Shown: positions 19,171-28,905 of the stretch, one piece after another | Layout: the number at the start of each line of letters is the position of its first letter | Numbering within the stretch: position 1 is the stretch's first letter | From: JBLNCE01 sp050260415 | Lineage (GTDB): Bacteria; Bacillota; UBA4882; JAAYXC01 | NCBI GenBank assembly: GCA_050260415.1 | Contig: JBLNCE010000092.1 | Coordinates: 1-28,905 of the forward strand | Length of the DNA stretch: 28,905 nucleotides | Direction: 5' to 3' | The notes under the pieces: generated by a model | Database searches by the model: none | Told to the model about the DNA's origin: nothing | The model's input: the letters and a program-made list of their open reading frames with translations, nothing else | Translations under genes and position numbers: made by a program

Positions 19171-21612
19171 ATGTACGAACGTTTTACCGAACGCGCCCGC
19201 AAGGTTTTGTATCTCTCGCAGCAAGAAGCGAAGCGGCTGGGCCACAACTACGTCGGCACCGAGCATCTCTTGCTGGGCTTGGTGGCGGAAGGGGAGGGCG
19301 TGGCCGCCGAAGCGCTGAAGACTATCGGCATCAGCCTTCAGAAAGTCCGGACGGAACTGGAGAAGATCATTGGTTCGGGAGACACGCCGTACCTGGGCGA
19401 AGTATCGTTGACGCCCCGGGCAAAACGCGTTCTCGAGCTGGCGCTGGACGAGGGACGCCAATTGGGCCACAACTACGTCGGCACGGAGCACATCATCCTG
19501 GGATTGATCCGCGAGTCGGAGGGTGTCGCCGCCCAGGTGCTAAAGAACATGGGCGCCGATCTCGAAAAAGTGCGCAAACAGGTTCTTTCCCAACTCGGCG
19601 GCCCGGCTCAGTCGCCGGTCGGCGGCGGCGGCGGCCCGCAGGCGACACAGACGCTCAATCAGTTTGGGCAGGATCTGACGGAGCAGGCGCGCATCGGTAA
19701 GTTGGATCCGGTCATCGGCAGGGAGAACGAGATTGAGCGCGTAATCCAGGTACTCTCCCGGCGCACCAAGAACAATCCGGTGCTGATTGGCGAACCCGGC
19801 GTGGGTAAGACGGCCATCGCGGCCGGGCTGGCGCAAAAGATCGTGCGGGGCGACGTCCCCGAAGTCCTCAAGGGCAAGCGGGTGGTGACCCTGGATATGG
19901 GGGGCCTCATCGCGGGCACCAAGTACCGGGGCGAATTCGAGGAGCGACTGAAGAAGGTGATGGATGAGATCCGCAGCGCCGGGGACGTCATCCTCTTCGT
20001 CGACGAGATGCACACGCTGATCGGCGCGGGCGCGGCCGAGGGGGCCATCGACGCGGCCAACATCCTCAAACCCGCCCTGGCGCGGGGCGAGATGCAGTGC
20101 ATCGGCGCCACCACCCTGGATGAATACCGCAAGCACGTGGAGAAGGACGCGGCGCTGGAGCGACGTTTCCAGCCGATCATGGTCGGCGAGCCCTCCAAGG
20201 AGGAAAGCGTCGAGATCCTGCGGGGCCTGCGCGACCGGTACGAGGCTCACCATCGCGTCAAGATTACCGACGAAGCCATCAAGGCCGCGGTCGAGCTTTC
20301 CGACCGTTATATCACCGACCGGTTTCTTCCGGACAAGGCCATCGATCTAATTGATGAAGCCTCCTCAAAGGCCAGGCTCAAGGCCACCATCGACCCGCCC
20401 GACCTGAAAGAACTCGAGGAAAAGATCAAGTCGGTGCAGAAAGAGAAGGAAGCGGCCATCCAGAACGAGGAATTCGAAAAGGCGGCCCGGCTGAGGGACG
20501 ACGAGCAGAGACTCCAAACCGAGCTGGATGGGCAACGCCGTGACTGGCACAGCAAGCGCGGCATGGAGGAGCCGAGGGTGACCGAGGAAGAGATCGCCCA
20601 GATTGTGTCGAGCTGGACGCACATTCCCGTCACCAAACTCCGCGAGGAAGAGACCCAGCGTCTCCTGAAGATGGAAGAAATCCTGCACAAACGGGTTATC
20701 GGCCAGGATGAGGCGATCGGTGTCGTGGCGCAGGCGGTCAGGCGGGCACGGGCCGGACTCAAGGACCCGAAGCGGCCGATCGGATCGTTTATCTTCCTGG
20801 GCCCGACCGGGGTCGGCAAAACCGAACTGGCACGGGCTTTGGCCGAGGCGCTCTTTGGCGACGAGAACGCCATGATCCGCCTGGATATGTCGGAGTATAT
20901 GGAACGGCACACGGTCTCCCGCCTGGTCGGCGCGCCGCCTGGTTATGTGGGTTACGACGAAGGCGGTCAGCTGACCGAGAAGGTCCGGCGCAAGCCATAC
21001 TCGGTGGTGCTCCTGGACGAGGTGGAGAAAGCCCATCCGGAGGTCTTCAACGTTCTCCTGCAGGTCCTGGAGGACGGCCGGCTCACCGACGGTCACGGCC
21101 GCACGGTGGACTTTCGCAATACGGTCCTGATCATGACCAGCAACGTGGGGGCAAACTTGATCGAACGGGCCGGTACCATCGGCTTTCGCGCGGCCAGCGA
21201 GGACCGGAGCCAGGACGAGTATCAACAGATGAAGGACCGCGTTATGGAGGAACTCAAACGCACCTTCAGGCCGGAATTCCTCAACCGCGTGGATGAGGTC
21301 ATCGTTTTCCGCGCCCTGAGCCGCGAACAGATTACGGCCATCGTGGACCTCATGCTCAAGCACGTCGAGCGACAACTCTCGGACAAGGGCATGCGTCTTG
21401 AGGTGACACAGGCCGCCAAGGACCTGTTGGCCAAGGAGGGATTCGATCCCACTTTCGGGGCGAGACCCTTGCGCCGGGCTATTCAGCGCATGATCGAGAA
21501 CCCGCTCTCCGAAGAGATCCTGGCCGGACGGGTCAGCCTGGATGACGAGGTGGTGGCGGAGGCCGAGGGTGAACGGCTGGTCTTTAGGACCAAGAAGGCC
21601 ACCAGCAGGTAA
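19171..21612 (+). CDS. clpC: ATP-dependent unfoldase ClpC
   Basis: An 813-residue Hsp100 protein. Two Clp-N repeats (residues 1-140; each with GHNYVGTEH) bind adaptors and phosphoarginine. AAA-1 has Walker A GEPGVGKT (207-214) and Walker B VILFVDEMHT. The middle domain carries a UVR-type coiled coil (about 415-460, EFEKAARLRDDEQRL), the ClpC hallmark. AAA-2 has Walker A GPTGVGKT (544-551) and the arginine-finger region. ClpC unfolds substrates, including phosphoarginine-tagged proteins, and passes them to ClpP, which is not in this window. The start ATG has GGAAAGGTG-like purines upstream. It is the last gene of the CtsR-controlled operon; a hairpin follows 26 bases after the stop. Confidence 0.98.
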   Translation: MYERFTERARKVLYLSQQEAKRLGHNYVGTEHLLLGLVAEGEGVAAEALKTIGISLQKVRTELEKIIGSGDTPYLGEVSLTPRAKRVLELALDEGRQLGHNYVGTEHIILGLIRESEGVAAQVLKNMGADLEKVRKQVLSQLGGPAQSPVGGGGGPQATQTLNQFGQDLTEQARIGKLDPVIGRENEIERVIQVLSRRTKNNPVLIGEPGVGKTAIAAGLAQKIVRGDVPEVLKGKRVVTLDMGGLIAGTKYRGEFEERLKKVMDEIRSAGDVILFVDEMHTLIGAGAAEGAIDAANILKPALARGEMQCIGATTLDEYRKHVEKDAALERRFQPIMVGEPSKEESVEILRGLRDRYEAHHRVKITDEAIKAAVELSDRYITDRFLPDKAIDLIDEASSKARLKATIDPPDLKELEEKIKSVQKEKEAAIQNEEFEKAARLRDDEQRLQTELDGQRRDWHSKRGMEEPRVTEEEIAQIVSSWTHIPVTKLREEETQRLLKMEEILHKRVIGQDEAIGVVAQAVRRARAGLKDPKRPIGSFIFLGPTGVGKTELARALAEALFGDENAMIRLDMSEYMERHTVSRLVGAPPGYVGYDEGGQLTEKVRRKPYSVVLLDEVEKAHPEVFNVLLQVLEDGRLTDGHGRTVDFRNTVLIMTSNVGANLIERAGTIGFRAASEDRSQDEYQQMKDRVMEELKRTFRPEFLNRVDEVIVFRALSREQITAIVDLMLKHVERQLSDKGMRLEVTQAAKDLLAKEGFDPTFGARPLRRAIQRMIENPLSEEILAGRVSLDDEVVAEAEGERLVFRTKKATSR

Positions 21613-21632
21613 AGCGAGCGGCGGGGAACCGG

Positions 21633-21660
21633 AAAAAGGGGGCGGGTGGAATCCGCCCCC
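21633..21660. terminator. Terminator shared by clpC and the convergent membrane gene
   Basis: The stem GGGGGCGG/CCGCCCCC (21638-21645 with 21653-21660) is preceded by AAAAA on the plus strand, so on the minus strand it is followed by TTTTT. It lies between the convergent stop codons of clpC and the 21665-22486 gene, so it probably serves both directions, and is best for the minus strand. Confidence 0.8.
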
Positions 21661-21664
21661 GTAT

Positions 21665-22486
21665 CTATAGCCAGCCCTCCCGCTCCCAAGCACGGGGCGG
21701 CCGCGGTCCGGACGGTTCGGATGTGACCGCGCGCCCGGGTAAGCGGGGCTTTTCCTGGCCCAAGTCCTTGCATATGACCTTGATCGCGTTCGCCTTGGCA
21801 AAACGCAGGATATCAGCGGCCAGGAAGGTGAAGTGGGGGACCTCCCGCCCGATGGTCTGGATCCGGCCTCCGGCGGGATAGAGAAAGAGCCGCAGCGGCA
21901 AGTCGTCTCCCTCGACGAACAGGAACCTCACCCCTTCCAAGGAAGCCTGGCCGAACACCATGATCTCACCGGCCGATTCTATACGCACAGCCTCCCGATC
22001 CACCGCCCAAAGAGCGCCGCGCCGCGAAAGGTAGGCCGGTGCCAGCGAGGCCGAGATGCGATCCCCCAGGAGGTCGCGTAGATCGTTGCGCAAGCGGTCG
22101 GGTTCCGCCAGGAATCCCCGGCTCCACGCCGAAAATTCCCCCGTCGTCTTCTTGGCCAGAACGGAGATGGTGCCGCCCACTTTCAACAGGCGAACCGCTT
22201 CGGCATCCTTCCAGAAAACGGATTGCCAGGGCACGCCGAAGATGAGCACGGCCAGACGTTCACCGTCCAAGACCAGCGAGGTGCCCGCCCGCCCGATCAA
22301 GCCCAGGGTGATCGTGAGCCCGGGCCAGAGCCACCAGAGGGCGAGCAGGAAACGGCCCGGCGCGATCCTGCCGCCGATGGCGGCGAGCAACCAGAGGACG
22401 AAGAGTTCACCCAGGATGAGATAGCCCAGCGAGCGCAGGTACGGGAGCCAGAGAAGCCGGTAAACTTTAGCGGGATTTTCCTCCAT
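21665..22486 (-). CDS. Hypothetical membrane protein with PH-like domain features
   Basis: A 273-residue protein I cannot assign to a family. Two hydrophobic segments near the N-terminus (about residues 15-38 and 43-65, LGYLILGELFVLWLLAAIGG; LALWWLWPGLTITLGLIG) are followed by a soluble region of alternating beta strands (TSLVLDGERLAVLIFGVPWQ; VRLLKVGGTISVLAKKTTGE). The arrangement, two helices followed by a strand-rich region, resembles bacterial PH-domain (YdbT/YcxB-like) membrane proteins, which is only an analogy. The C-terminal tail is Pro/Arg/Gly-rich. AGGAGG lies 12 bases before the ATG at 22486. It is transcribed against clpC and divergently from the aldo/keto reductase. Confidence 0.7.
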   Translation of the reverse strand: MEENPAKVYRLLWLPYLRSLGYLILGELFVLWLLAAIGGRIAPGRFLLALWWLWPGLTITLGLIGRAGTSLVLDGERLAVLIFGVPWQSVFWKDAEAVRLLKVGGTISVLAKKTTGEFSAWSRGFLAEPDRLRNDLRDLLGDRISASLAPAYLSRRGALWAVDREAVRIESAGEIMVFGQASLEGVRFLFVEGDDLPLRLFLYPAGGRIQTIGREVPHFTFLAADILRFAKANAIKVICKDLGQEKPRLPGRAVTSEPSGPRPPRAWEREGWL

Positions 22487-22805
22487 AATAAAGCGATACC
22501 TCCTGGCTGGAGCGATTGATTATCCACCGAAGACCATTCAAAGGTAGTTGGAGATTTTCCTGCCTTGGGAGTCGGGAGCACCGTCGGCGATCGCGTCTTT
22601 TGCACGCTTCTTTGGGAAACAGTGTGGACATGCAAGACTGAAAAAACGCCACCGACGGAGTGGCCGCCCTCGCGAAAAGAGGGGGTTAACGCCAGAGCGC
22701 CCAGGTGAGCGCGGGACTTTTGTCGCAGCGCTTTTTGCGCGCCGGCAGGAGAACCGGAGCCTGGGTAGAATATGCGCCCATCAGCAACCTCTGGGAGGAG
22801 TTACT
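22487..22805. other. Intergenic region between divergent genes, no gene found
   Basis: No supported coding region. Plus-strand frames that extend the aldo/keto reductase upstream lack conserved residues and start signals. A TAGAAT near 22769 is a possible -10 for the reductase but lacks a -35 at the correct distance. I see no riboswitch or T-box consensus. Confidence 0.5.
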
Positions 22806-23879
22806 GTGATCTATAAGACATTCGGTAAGACCGGCATCAAGGTATCGGCCATCGGTTTCGGGGGCATGCGTTTCGGAGAATCCAGGGAGGAGTCGATCGC
22901 GGCCTTGCTCAAGGCGCGCGAGCTTGGGATCAATTACTTCGATACCGCGCCCGGTTATTGCGGCGACCGGAGCGAGGATCTCTTCGGCGAGGCGTTCCGC
23001 GCCATGCCGAAGCCGTTTTACGTTTCGACCAAGAGCATGAAACGCGCCGGCGGGGAGCTCCGGGAGCAACTGGAGCGTTCCCTGCGCCGGCTCGGGGTGC
23101 CCAAGATCGACTTCTTTCATATCTGGTGCGTGCTCTCGCTGGATGACTACCGGAGCCGGCTCGGCCCGGGCGGGGCGTACGAGGCGGCCCTGCGCGCCAA
23201 GGAAGAGGGATTGATCGGGCACATCTGTCTTTCGACGCACGCCAGTGGCGAGGAGATCGCCGTCATCGCCGGAGAAGGGCTCTTTGCGGGCGTTACCCTC
23301 GGGTACAATGCCGCCAACTTCCCGTTCCGCCGTGCCGGACTTCGGGCCGCCCATGCGGCCGGCATGGGGATCGTGACCATGAATCCGCTTGGCGGCGGAC
23401 TCATTCCTCAGAACGGGGATTATTTCGCTTTTCTGCGGCAGGGAGAGGAGACGGTGGCTCAGGCCGCCTTGCGTTTCAACGCCGCGCACCCCGAAGTATC
23501 GGTAGCCCTCCCGGGCATGGGCACGGTGGCGGAAGTGGTGGAGAACGCCAAGGCCCTCGAGAACCTGCGCGCGCTGACGGCGGAGGAAATCGACCGCCTG
23601 GAGGAGCGGGTCAGCCAGAGACTGGATGCGCTCTGTACGGGTTGCGGCTACTGTTCCGGCTGTCCGGAGGGTATCGAGATCCCGAAGTACATGGACGCCT
23701 ATAACATGATCGTGCTCAAAAACGACGAAAAGGCCGTCGCCGACCGGCTCCGCTGGCACTGGGGGCTCAAAGCGGACGGCGCCGCCCGCTGCGCGGCTTG
23801 CGGCCTGTGCGAACAAAAATGCACGCAGCACCTGCCCATCGTGGAGCGGTTGCGCTTCGTGGCGCGAAATCAGGGCTAA
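22806..23879 (+). CDS. Aldo/keto reductase with C-terminal 4Fe-4S cluster motifs
   Basis: A 357-residue protein. The N-terminal TIM barrel (residues about 1-275) has the aldo/keto reductase catalytic tetrad: Asp46 and Tyr51 (NYFDTAPGY), Lys76 (YVSTKSM) and His105 (DFFHIW). C-terminal to it are two cysteine clusters: CTGCGYCSGCPEGIEIPK and CAACGLCEQKCTQHLP. These have the spacing of a pair of 4Fe-4S ferredoxin-type sites, as in the aldo/keto reductase plus Fe-S family of anaerobes. It probably transfers electrons between NAD(P)H and an iron-sulfur relay on a carbonyl substrate that is not identifiable. The GTG start at 22806 lies eight bases after GGGAGGAG. Upstream in-frame sequence to 22548 is not conserved and was excluded. 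Confidence 0.9.
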   Translation: MIYKTFGKTGIKVSAIGFGGMRFGESREESIAALLKARELGINYFDTAPGYCGDRSEDLFGEAFRAMPKPFYVSTKSMKRAGGELREQLERSLRRLGVPKIDFFHIWCVLSLDDYRSRLGPGGAYEAALRAKEEGLIGHICLSTHASGEEIAVIAGEGLFAGVTLGYNAANFPFRRAGLRAAHAAGMGIVTMNPLGGGLIPQNGDYFAFLRQGEETVAQAALRFNAAHPEVSVALPGMGTVAEVVENAKALENLRALTAEEIDRLEERVSQRLDALCTGCGYCSGCPEGIEIPKYMDAYNMIVLKNDEKAVADRLRWHWGLKADGAARCAACGLCEQKCTQHLPIVERLRFVARNQG

Positions 23880-23895
23880 CCAACACTGCCCTGCT

Positions 23896-23953
23896 TCCCC
23901 CTCTCCCGCACTCGCGGGAGAGGCTTCGGCCGTGAGCTCAGCCGAACGGGGGA
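23896..23953. repeat. REP-like palindromic element, second copy type
   Basis: Outer arms TCCCCC (23896-23901) and GGGGGA (23948-23953) enclose two hairpins: CTCTCCCGC-actc-GCGGGAGAG (23901-23922) and TTCGGC/GCCGAA (23925-23930 with 23941-23946). It has the same three-way-junction layout as the element at 7687-7749, with different sequence. It lies 16 bases after the reductase stop. Confidence 0.7.
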
Positions 23954-23956
23954 CCG

Positions 23957-24020
23957 AGCGCATATGCGCTAACTTTAGTCTTCTTACTACGCCTAACTGG
24001 TCTTTTCGCGCCAAGTTAGC
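23957..24020. repeat. 14-base palindrome and an inverted repeat
   Basis: AGCGCATATGCGCT (23957-23970) is a perfect palindrome. It runs directly into GCTAACTT (23968-23975), whose inverted copy AAGTTAGC lies at 24013-24020. The remaining stretch to 24212 has a TATAAT-like hexamer at 24063-24068 without a matching -35, and no gene. Confidence 0.7.
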
Positions 24021-24212
24021 ACTTATGGGGGACCAAGGGGGAGAGGGCCTGCATCGATTCCGCTATAATGAGGTTTTTGCACCTCCCTCAACGATCGAAA
24101 TCATGCTCAAAAAGACTCGCGGGATGCGGCGGCCGGATCGGAAGGAGCATCTTGCCCGACCGCGAATCTTTGAAAGAGCGATCGTGAGCGATGCAATGGA
24201 GGGGAGTACAGC

Positions 24213-25115
24213 ATGCCAGTTACCGTCGAGAAGGTTGCCTATGCCGGTTGGCCCAATTGCTACCGGGTGACGAACGGGAAGATCGAGTTCATCATGACGT
24301 CCGACGTGGGACCCCGCGTGATCCGTTTCGGTTTTGTGGGCGGGCCGAACGAGTTCGCCGAGTTTCCGGAGGATCTGGGGCGGACGGGCGGCGAGACATG
24401 GCGGATCTATGGCGGACACCGGCTCTGGCATAGCCCCGAGAGCAGGGCAAGAACATATTTCCCAGACAACGGCCCCGTCTCGGTCGATACTCTCCCCGAC
24501 GGCCTGGAAGTCAGCCAACCCATGGAAACCAAGACCGGCATCGTGAAATGTATGCGCCTGACGATGGATCCGGAGGCTCCGCGGGTCACCGCGCAGCATC
24601 AATTGAAAAACGGAGGCGTCTGGCCGGTGGAAATGGCGGCCTGGTGCCTCTCGGTCATGGCGCCCGGCGGCGTCGGTCTGGCCCCCCAGCCCAGAGAGGG
24701 CGACGAGGAGGGGCTCCTGCCCAATCGCACGCTGATTCTCTGGCCATACACCGAGATGTGCGATCCGCGTTACGTTTGGGGCAGCGGGCTGGTCCGGCTA
24801 AGTCAGGACTCTGGCCGCGGACCGACCAAGTTCGGCCTCTCCGTAACGGACGGTTGGGCCGCGTATGTCAACCGCGGCCACCTCTTCCTCAAGGAATTCG
24901 CCTGGGATGAGGACTTGCCTTATCCGGACGGCGGCGCTTCGGTGGAGATCTACACCAACGAACGGATGCTTGAACTCGAGACGCTTTCGCCCCTGGTCCT
25001 GTTGGAACCGGGAGAAGCGCTTACTCATACCGAGGTCTGGTCGCTTTTTGACGGATTCGCCCTGCCCGAAGGGGACGACGAGGCGATTGCCCGCATCAAG
25101 GCCAGGATGGCCTAG
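24213..25115 (+). CDS. Galactose-mutarotase-like fold protein (DUF4380-like)
   Basis: A 300-residue soluble, strand-rich protein. The early region FIMTSDVGPRVIRFGFVGG, FAEFPEDLGRTGGETWRIYG, then GGHRLWHSPE with Asp/Arg/His residues resembles the sugar-binding face of aldose 1-epimerase-like (galactose mutarotase superfamily) proteins annotated DUF4380. Sugar-type acidic and aromatic residues recur later (ILWPYTEMCDPRYVWGSG; HLFLKEFAWDEDLPYPDGG). The true reaction is not established. The start ATG has GGAGGGGAG about six bases upstream. It is followed 71 bases later by an amidohydrolase gene on the same strand, so the two may form an operon acting on a related carbohydrate or organic substrate; this pairing is inference. 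Confidence 0.75.
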   Translation: MPVTVEKVAYAGWPNCYRVTNGKIEFIMTSDVGPRVIRFGFVGGPNEFAEFPEDLGRTGGETWRIYGGHRLWHSPESRARTYFPDNGPVSVDTLPDGLEVSQPMETKTGIVKCMRLTMDPEAPRVTAQHQLKNGGVWPVEMAAWCLSVMAPGGVGLAPQPREGDEEGLLPNRTLILWPYTEMCDPRYVWGSGLVRLSQDSGRGPTKFGLSVTDGWAAYVNRGHLFLKEFAWDEDLPYPDGGASVEIYTNERMLELETLSPLVLLEPGEALTHTEVWSLFDGFALPEGDDEAIARIKARMA

Positions 25116-26171
25116 GCGATTGTATCCCAGATCTGGGAGCAATGTCTCAACGATCGCAAGAACCATGAAAAGAGGTGTGGCGACCGGTGAACGCCGGACA
25201 AAGACAAGTCATCGACGCGCACGTGCATTTGGCGGAGGATCGCCTCGCAGACGCCGTCAGGATCATGGATCGTAACGGTATCGAGGCCGCCGTCGATGCC
25301 ACGCCGATTATGTTTGCGGCAATACAGTCCAGGCTAGCGGCCTTCGGGCGTTATCCGGCCAGGTTCCATGCCTGCTATGGCGTGGATCCCGCCGGCTTTG
25401 GCACGGCGGCCTGGACAAAGCGGGAATGCGACCACCTGGCCAAAGCGGCGGAGATGGGCGTGGTCGGGGTGAAGTTCAATAAGCGGTGGGGGTTGTCCAT
25501 CACCGATGGGCAGGGAAGGCTCATTCCGATCGACCATGACGCCCTGGATCCGATCTACGATCGGATAGGCCGGTTGGGCCTGGCGGTGATCTTTCACGTG
25601 GGCGACCCAAAGGCGTTCTTCCGTAAACTCGATGCGAAGAACGAAAGGTACCAGGAGCTGAAGTATAATCCCGATTGGAGCTTCGCCGACCGGCGGAAAT
25701 ACCCCTATGACTGGTGGCGCCTGGTCCGGCAGATCGAGAAGGTGGTAAGAAGACACACAAAGACCAGGTTCATCGGCGCCCATTTCGGCTGCGCCGCGGA
25801 GGAGATCGGCTACGTCGCGGACGTAATGCGCGATAACCCCAACTACCACGTGGACTTGGCCGCCAGGATCGGGGAGTTGGGCCGCCACGAACCCGAGCAG
25901 GTGCGCGATGTCTTCCTGGAATTCCAGGACCGGATCCTATTCGGCACGGATCTCGGTGTCAGAAAGGACATCATGCTCGGCTCACCCCAGGATTTCGATC
26001 CGTCCGACCGCGACATCGACGCTTTTTACGAAGCGCATTGGCGCTATTTCGAGACGGAGGAACGCGGCATCCCCCATCCCACGCCCATTCAGGGAAACTG
26101 GACCGTGGATGCCATCGGGCTCGGACCGGAGGTTCTGGCCAAGATTTATCGCGATAACGCGAAGAGGCTGC

Positions 26172-28244
<2,073 letters not shown>

Positions 28245-28309
28245 CTGACACCTCTTGTCAGGAGTTTTCAGTACGCCTAGCGGCGACACGGGTTAATCCG
28301 CGGCTGTCC

Positions 28310-28652
28310 TCAAAGATCCTTTGCCAGAGGGCTCGTCTTTAAAAATACCCAGGCGGCAAAGGACCACCAGCCTACGAAGTTGAACAGGGCGACAAAAGGA
28401 TAAAGCCACGGCTTGAAATCGAAAAGACCGGCGTTGCGAACCATATGCCTGAGAACATAGAAGATCCCCTGATTTTTGAACCACATCGCGTGGAGAAGGT
28501 TCTGCCATAGACTCACCACGGGCATATCACCGAGCCCCCCCGATGAGGAGGCCGTAGATAAAATACTCTTTATAAACCTTTCTGGGGATAAAGATCAGTG
28601 TCAAGACAAAGACGACGGTCATATATGCCGGATAAAACAAGGCTGATGCCAT
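28310..28652 (-). pseudogene. Small membrane-protein gene interrupted at a G7 run
   Basis: A start at 28652 with GGAAGGAG six bases upstream gives MASALFYPAYMTVVFVLTLI, FIPRKVYKEYFIYGLLIGG, then AR and a stop at 28527. A second frame begins MPVVSLWQNLLHAMWFKNQG and runs to the stop at 28310, ending PLAKDL. At the junction the minus strand has seven G (complement of 28535-28541). Removing one G joins the frames as LLIGGLGDMPVVSLW, giving one protein of about 113 residues with two hydrophobic segments, an amphipathic middle (FYVLRHMVRNAGLFDFKPW) and a short C-terminus. It may be a sequencing error, a real frameshift or phase variation. I recognise no family. The upstream 28653-28905 stretch shows no further gene. 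Confidence 0.55.
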
Positions 28653-28905
28653 CTGAGGCTCCTTCCAACACTCACGTAAAATGCCGCTTTTTTCTTTTCC
28701 AGAAGCGCTGAGCATGATCCCTTGATTCACCTGGTGCGTTTAAGACTATTATTAACCGGCAGAAGCGAACTAATCGCCGAGATAGACAGGCCGTTCTTGT
28801 TTTGGCGCCTGGCCGGCCTCCTCGATCCGAGTCCGGCCTCGCCGTAAACCTTATTGTAACCGACAGGCGGAAAAAGGGATTTGCCCTAAGGGCATGGAAA
28901 TTACC

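Noticed and set aside
20365..21801. 478-residue minus-strand frame opposite clpC
   Set aside because: The plus strand is clearly ClpC with both ATPase domains; the antisense frame shows no domain and arises from high GC at third positions.
22548..22805. Upstream extension of the aldo/keto reductase
   Set aside because: The basic low-complexity translation has no counterpart in the family; the SD and conserved IYKTFGKTG start lie at 22806.

Overview
The window reads as chromosomal DNA of a GC-rich, endospore-forming Firmicute (Clostridia-like, in the broad Peptococcaceae/Moorella sense; this taxonomic guess is inference). The evidence is the set of sporulation and Gram-positive housekeeping genes: spoVG behind a sigma-H-type promoter, spoIIE, a dacF-type carboxypeptidase, divIC next to an S1-domain gene, ispE, and a complete ctsR-mcsA-mcsB-clpC stress operon with its CtsR operator. 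Start codons are unusually diverse (many TTG and GTG, one likely CTG), and several starts were set from Shine-Dalgarno position rather than from the longest frame.

Layout. 1-4670 (minus strand): a cut DUF1848 gene, the C-terminal remnant of a VOC/glyoxalase gene, a small Gln/Pro-rich hypothetical gene, a HEAT-like repeat gene, and a large PEP-synthase/rifampicin-phosphotransferase-like gene whose swivel-domain catalytic histidine position is glutamate. 4671-5177: an AT-richer intergenic region with a cluster of palindromes, including a nested inverted repeat that overlaps a promoter-like sequence. 5178-8247 (plus): ispE, a GntR/FCD regulator, a MobA-like nucleotidyltransferase and spoVG, with a REP-like element before spoVG. 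8255-10063 (plus): tRNA-Gln(UUG) with a consensus promoter and terminator, a membrane protein, and a YbxB/RsmC-like methyltransferase.

10117-15250 (minus): dacF-like gene, a YkvI-like permease coupled to it through a CTGA overlap, a 450-base structured gap with Spo0A-like promoter signals, then spoIIE. 15251-16739 (plus): a degenerate hexamer repeat, a sigma-region-4-like HTH protein overlapping divIC, and an S1-domain gene with a perfect sigma-A promoter. 16804-21612 (plus): terminator, CtsR-controlled promoter, ctsR, mcsA, a previously unannotated 45-codon small gene, mcsB and clpC. CtsR represses this operon, McsA/McsB tag proteins with phosphoarginine, and ClpC unfolds the tagged substrates. 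The small ORF, wedged between mcsA and mcsB with a strong SD and overlapping mcsB, is the most attractive candidate for something undescribed.

21665-28905: a convergent hypothetical membrane gene (minus), an aldo/keto reductase with two C-terminal Fe-S cysteine clusters, a second REP-like element and palindromes, a mutarotase-like/amidohydrolase gene pair (plus), a YyaL/DUF255 thioredoxin-domain gene (minus) whose 3' end overlaps the amidohydrolase gene by 56 bases, and a small two-part membrane-protein gene (minus) broken at a run of seven G. No CRISPR array, rRNA, transposase or prophage gene was seen.
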